Source of the DNA: Flavobacteriales bacterium
GTDB lineage: Bacteria > Bacteroidota > Bacteroidia > Flavobacteriales_F > PHOS-HE28
DNA length: 6,307 nucleotides
Assembly: GCA_020854015.1 (NCBI GenBank)
Contig: JADZGG010000324.1
Coordinates: 1 to 6,307 of the forward strand
Direction: 5' to 3'
Part shown: positions 5,530 to 6,307 of the stretch, one piece after another
Position numbering within the stretch: position 1 is the stretch's first letter
Layout of the letters: each line of letters opens with the position of its first letter
Program-made: the position numbers and the translations under genes
Notes under the pieces: model-generated
Told to the model about the DNA's origin: nothing
The model's input: only the letters and a program-made list of their open reading frames with translations
Databases searched by the model: none

Positions 5530-6307
5530 ATGAGCACCATCGTCTTCATCGATACCCGGGGCGGTAAGCTCCCCAAGGCGGCCCAGGAAGCCGTGACCTA
5601 CGCCAGCCAGCTGGAAGGAGGACCCGTGACCGCCGTGACCTTCGGCGATGCGCAGGGGCTGGAAGCACTCGGTGCCCAAGGTGCCAGCAAGGTGATCGTG
5701 GCCCGTGGCGTAAGCACGGTGGACGGCCAGCAGCTGACGAAGTTGGTGTGCGACGTGGCCGCTGCTGAAGGCGCCACCACGATCGTGTGTGTGAGCGATG
5801 CTACGGGTAAGGCTGTGGCGCCGCGCGTGGCCGCCCGCTTGAAGGCCGGTCATGTCGCTGGCACCATCGGTCTGCCCCAAGGCGACCGGTTCACCCGCAA
5901 CGTGTTCAGCGGCAAGGCCCGCGCACAGGTGCAAGTGACGAGCACCACCAGGGTCATCAGTCTTTCTCCCAATTCCATTCCCATCGGATCGGGCGGTGGT
6001 TCCGCCACGGTACAGGAACATGCCGGAGACCTTGGTCCGTCGCGCATTACGGTGAAAGAGCTCCGCAAGGCGGGCAGTGGCATTCCCTTGCCCGAAGCCG
6101 AGCGCGTGGTAAGCGCAGGGCGCGGCATGAAGGGACCTGAGAACTGGGGTCCTGTGGAAGAACTTGCCAACCTCCTCCATGCCGCCACCGCCTGCAGCCG
6201 CCCTGTAGCGGATATGCACTGGCGTCCGCACCATGAGCATGTGGGACAGACAGGCGTGGCCATCCGCCCGAACCTCTACATCGCCATCGGCATCAGCGGT
6301 GCCATCC
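5530..6307 (+). CDS. etfA: Electron transfer flavoprotein, alpha subunit (3' end cut by window edge)
   Basis: 259 complete codons are visible from ATG 5530 and the frame is open to the right edge. The family has about 310-330 residues, so some 60 are missing. The N-terminal domain is MSTIVFIDTRGGKLPKAAQEAVTYA, with a short KAVAPRVAARLKAGHVAG segment (94-111) and NVFSGKARAQVQV (124-136). The C-terminal FAD domain is clear. VVSAGRGMKGPENW (193-206) includes Arg198, expected near the flavin ring. SRP (223-225), VGQTG (238-242) and LYIAIGISGAI (249-259) follow, and the next residues should be QH. It starts two bases after the etfB stop, so the two subunits are almost certainly cotranscribed and translated together from the 4719 promoter region. 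No Shine-Dalgarno is seen. Confidence 0.95.
   Translation, partial: MSTIVFIDTRGGKLPKAAQEAVTYASQLEGGPVTAVTFGDAQGLEALGAQGASKVIVARGVSTVDGQQLTKLVCDVAAAEGATTIVCVSDATGKAVAPRVAARLKAGHVAGTIGLPQGDRFTRNVFSGKARAQVQVTSTTRVISLSPNSIPIGSGGGSATVQEHAGDLGPSRITVKELRKAGSGIPLPEAERVVSAGRGMKGPENWGPVEELANLLHAATACSRPVADMHWRPHHEHVGQTGVAIRPNLYIAIGISGAI

Noticed and set aside
5197..6240. 347-codon open frame on the minus strand
   Set aside because: It is antisense to etfB/etfA, which are clear family members; its composition is that of a shadow frame.

Overview
This window looks like a piece of a high-GC Bacteroidota chromosome, most likely from the Flavobacteriales side of the phylum. Two secreted LamG proteins carry Ig-like modules and C-terminal tails of the type IX secretion (T9SS) kind. 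No start codon has a clear Shine-Dalgarno sequence, and several start regions are preceded by TAnnTTTG-like boxes, the -7 element typical of the phylum. The lineage call is an inference from these traits. No marker gene is present.

Layout: the left 4.6 kb is read entirely on the minus strand and the right 1.5 kb on the plus strand, with a divergent promoter region at about 4597-4783. Reading leftwards from that region come a tandem pair of paralogous secreted LamG proteins (4596-3232 and 3209-1860, only 22 bases apart). These are followed by a strong inverted repeat or terminator, pdhB for the beta subunit of pyruvate dehydrogenase E1 (1781-798), and the 5' part of hppA, an ion-pumping membrane pyrophosphatase that runs off the left edge (618-1). 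Reading rightwards come etfB (4784-5527) and etfA (from 5530, running off the right edge), a tightly coupled electron transfer flavoprotein operon.

Functionally, hppA, pdhB and etfBA are core energy metabolism: PPi-driven ion pumping, pyruvate to acetyl-CoA, and electron transfer from acyl-CoA and similar dehydrogenases to the quinone pool. The LamG pair is a surface or secreted accessory cassette lying between pdhB and etfBA. pdhB has no pdhA beside it.

I found no CRISPR array, tRNA, rRNA, transposase or defence system, and no clear undescribed system. The points worth a second look are the duplicated LamG genes with one degenerate sorting tail, a 33-bp exact repeat between them, a perfect 12-bp-arm inverted repeat directly abutting the pdhB promoter box, a nearly identical 14-bp promoter block at hppA and etfB, and a 12-codon upstream ORF whose stop overlaps the etfB start.
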